From Pelecanus crispus (taxonomy: Eukaryota; Chordata; Aves; Pelecaniformes; Pelecanidae): 64,000 nt of DNA. Location: contig NC_134649.1 of assembly GCF_030463565.1 (NCBI RefSeq), positions 31,087,044 through 31,151,043 of the forward strand. Reading direction: 5' to 3'. Shown here one piece after another: positions 61,554 through 64,000 of this stretch. A model generated the notes under the pieces. The model searched no databases. It worked only from the letters and a program-made list of their open reading frames with translations, and was not told where the DNA came from. The position numbers and the translations under genes are program-made. Position 1 is the first letter of the stretch. Each line of letters begins with the position of its first letter.

Positions 61554-62521
61554 ATCTAGAGATCAAGAGAGACAGAAAGAGACTGGCAGATCTCAAAACT
61601 ACTAATTACAAGGTAGGTATATTTTTATGTAAACAAAATGGGCTGGTTTTCCATTTTCTCACTTTGCACTGCAAAAAGGAAGTTAAATGCTGTTCATATA
61701 ATTGCTTGATCTACTTTACTTCTGGGTGTGTCATAAAAGCAGCACTGATGATAAAAACTCTAAATTGCTCTTCTCTAAGAACCCAATTGATCAATATTAA
61801 TATTTTGTCACATAGTTACAGCTTTCCAGGGGTTTAGTGTTGCAAACGATGCAATGGGAAACAGCCTCATCTGTTGGTTTGAGGAGATACTATCAGGTGT
61901 CTACACATAGTTTAATACTCGCTTTCCCCCCCTCCATTTATATCTCCCATACCTCATACAGTAAAACCTACAGGATTTGGTTTGGGGGTTTGGTTTTTGG
62001 CTTTTTTTTTTTGCTGTTGCACTAGATAGTATAGCAGCAGCAAAAACATTCACACACACTTTTCAGATGATTGGAGATCCTAGATAATTAATTAAAAGGA
62101 GAAGCTCTGAATCTACTTTCTACCTCCTGTTCGTTACTACAGAGACATGTCTAAAGAGATTGCTCAAAGACTTCCCATTATTTAGTTCAAAGTTTCTTGT
62201 AATTTTCTGAAACTTCATAGTGTTCCTGATCAGCTATTCCATGGGACTACTTGTTTCAAACCGAAGCGTTTGATGGAGATTCTTGCTGTTCTCTTTTTGT
62301 TTAAAAAGTTAATTTAAAAAAACTTCTGAAAGATTATTGAAAAGTGTGCTGGTTTATCTCCTTAAAGATTAAACTTTTTATGAAGAAGCATTAGCATTGA
62401 AACGATCATGGAGAATTTAGCAGGAAACAGTATGAGGTAACAGGTCACACTGAAGTTAAAGATGTATCTTTTGCCGTATTTTTAGTCTCAATGAGATTAA
62501 AATCTAAACTTCTGCTAATGT
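61554..62521. other. Intergenic sequence, nothing recognised
   Basis: About 1 kb of AT-rich sequence between the CR1 copy and the LTR, with only short open frames. Confidence 0.6.
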
Positions 62522-62526
62522 ACACG

Positions 62527-63085
62527 TGTCCTGGTTTTGGCTGGGATAATTTTCTTCCTAGTAGCAGGCATAGTGCTGTGTTTTGGATTTAGTAGGAGAA
62601 GAATGCTGATAACACACTGATGTTTTAGTTGTTGCTGAGTACTGCTTATGCTAGTCAAGGACTTTTCAGCTTCCCATGCTCTGCCAGGTGCACAAGAAAC
62701 TGGGAGGGGGCACAGCCAGAATAGTTGATCCAAACTGACCAAAGGGCTATTCCATACCATATGACATCATGCTCAGTATATAAACTGGGGGGGGGTTGGC
62801 CGGGGAGCAGCGATCGCTGCTTGGGAACTGGCTGGGTATCGGTCAGCGGGTGGTGAGCAATTGCATTGTGCATCACTTGCTTTGTATATTATTATTGTCA
62901 TTATTATAGTGTTATTATTATCATTACTATTTTACTTTATTTCAATTATTAAACTTATTCTTATCTCAACCCAGGAGTGTTTCTCACTCTTACTTCTCTG
63001 ATTCTCTCCCCCATCCCATCGGGGTAGGGGGAGTGAGCGAGCAGCTGTGTGGTGCTTAGTTGCTGGCTGGGGCTAAACCACGACA
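62527..63085 (+). mobile_element. Solo LTR of an endogenous retrovirus (ERVL-like)
   Basis: This 559-bp element starts TGTCCTGGTTTTGGCTGGG and ends AAACCACGACA, so it has the TG...CA ends of an LTR. Flanking 5-bp duplications are ACACG (62522-62526) and ACATG (63086-63090), which differ only by a CpG to TpG change. Inside, in order, are a TATA box (62777-62784) and an ATTAAA poly(A) signal (62948-62953), giving plus orientation. The middle carries an ATT/TTA-rich stretch. From memory it resembles ERVL-class LTRs common in non-galliform birds. No internal viral gene is present, consistent with LTR-LTR recombination. Confidence 0.9.
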
Positions 63086-63090
63086 ACATG

Positions 63091-64000
63091 CAATACTAAT
63101 GTTGCCATCAACTTACTTCTGAGTGACTGACTTTGCAGTCTCAGTATTCTTACAACATTCATTTAAAAAACAGCAGCAAAAAAACCCAGATAGTTACATC
63201 TATTCTTAAAGTGTCCCCTCCTCATCTGCTCTTACAGATAAGCTGCACTCAGGGCCCTGAGCATATCGACAGGCTGTAATAGCTCTGACCAGCCTCCACC
63301 CATCTTTCTCAGTAATCCTCCTCTGCAAGCTCTCCCCAGCCCCCCAGAAGTTTAGGTGCAGCTCTGATACAGCACAGCTGTGTGGCCTTAGACCTGGTGG
63401 ATAAGCCTGATGAGCTACAGCTGCGAGAAGCCACATTTGGACCTCTGCTGCTGGCTGGGGAGCTGCACATCAGCTCAGGTCCTTGCCCCTGCCCCAGCTG
63501 CGCTGTAGCAGTCAGGGAGCAAGCAAGAGTGGCTGCTCTGCAAGGGAAGGCTAGCCAGGAGCTGGGGTGACAGCAAGGCACCCCAGCAAGGCACAGCATT
63601 AAGGGTGCAGTCCTACAGTACCTGAGCAAGAGGAGCAGAGCAGGTCTGGTGACAGTGACCAGGGATGGCCCCAGCTGGTGACTGCCAGGCCATCTGTAGT
63701 GATGAGGCAGTCCAAGGTCAAGCCAGGGAGTTAAGTCACCAATGCAACTTACAAGGCCAGGCACAAGTGTACCTACAACTGAATCCAGTGTCTCTTCCCT
63801 CCTGCAGGCTGTCCCTCTTCTACCTTTCCAAACAACTGGTCATTACCTTTATTGCTGTTACGTGTCTTGCACACGTTTTCTTACTTGCCAAGGCCAGGGG
63901 ATCCTATGCATAAGTATTTTCCATATCCTTGTGTGGCCCATTAGCCTCATGTTCCCTCAGGATACTAGTCTAAAGTTAATATAATTTGATTTTGCCAAAG
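63091..64000. other. Intergenic sequence with an unexplained GC-richer block
   Basis: At about 63230-63800 the sequence becomes richer in G+C, with many CAGCTG/CTGC/CAAGGCA words. A 151-codon minus frame (63309-63764) shows no recognisable domain and a skewed composition. It may be an old repeat or retroviral fragment; I cannot place it. Confidence 0.4.

Noticed and set aside
63309..63764. 151-codon minus-strand frame as a gene
   Set aside because: No recognisable domain, no convincing splice context, and a Leu/Ser/Pro-skewed composition typical of a random frame in GC-richer DNA.

Overview
The window is vertebrate nuclear DNA, almost certainly from a bird. It carries several CR1 non-LTR retrotransposon copies, some ending in the ATTCTATG-type tail, and a solo ERVL-like LTR of a kind I recall from non-galliform birds. 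Both genes found have long introns with GT-AG splice sites. No bacterial, plasmid or CRISPR-like feature is present.

Layout. Positions 1-12634 are intron of CENPP (plus strand). The last three coding exons of CENPP lie at 12635-12714, 16752-16843 and 17155-17276; the 5' part of the gene lies before the window. A 1.5 kb CR1 copy sits in the intron before the second of these exons. Poly(A) signals for CENPP (plus strand) and a candidate for IPPK (minus strand) interleave at 17353-17497, so the two genes converge tail to tail. IPPK (inositol-pentakisphosphate 2-kinase) then fills 20503-52518 on the minus strand. Thirteen coding exons can be joined with matching phases to give 1476 bp, or 491 residues plus stop, which is the length I recall for the human protein. 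Its first exon lies in a CpG island at about 52.07-53.05 kb. From 53.05 kb to the end is intergenic sequence upstream of IPPK, holding a 1.65 kb CR1 copy (minus strand, 59.89-61.54 kb), a solo LTR (62527-63085) and an unexplained GC-richer block (63.2-63.8 kb).

Biology. IPPK makes phytate (InsP6) from InsP5. CENP-P is a subunit of the constitutive centromere-associated network. They share no pathway; they are neighbours with overlapping 3' ends, and I recall the same arrangement on human chromosome 9q22.

I found no undescribed multi-gene system. The best leads are: a duplicated 3' tail module shared by two CR1 copies; a CR1 copy ending in a pure A-tract; tandem near-identical splice donors at IPPK exon 9; the convergent 3' ends; two perfect palindromes; a pair of mutually exclusive hairpins; an 85-bp tandem duplication; and a G25 tract.
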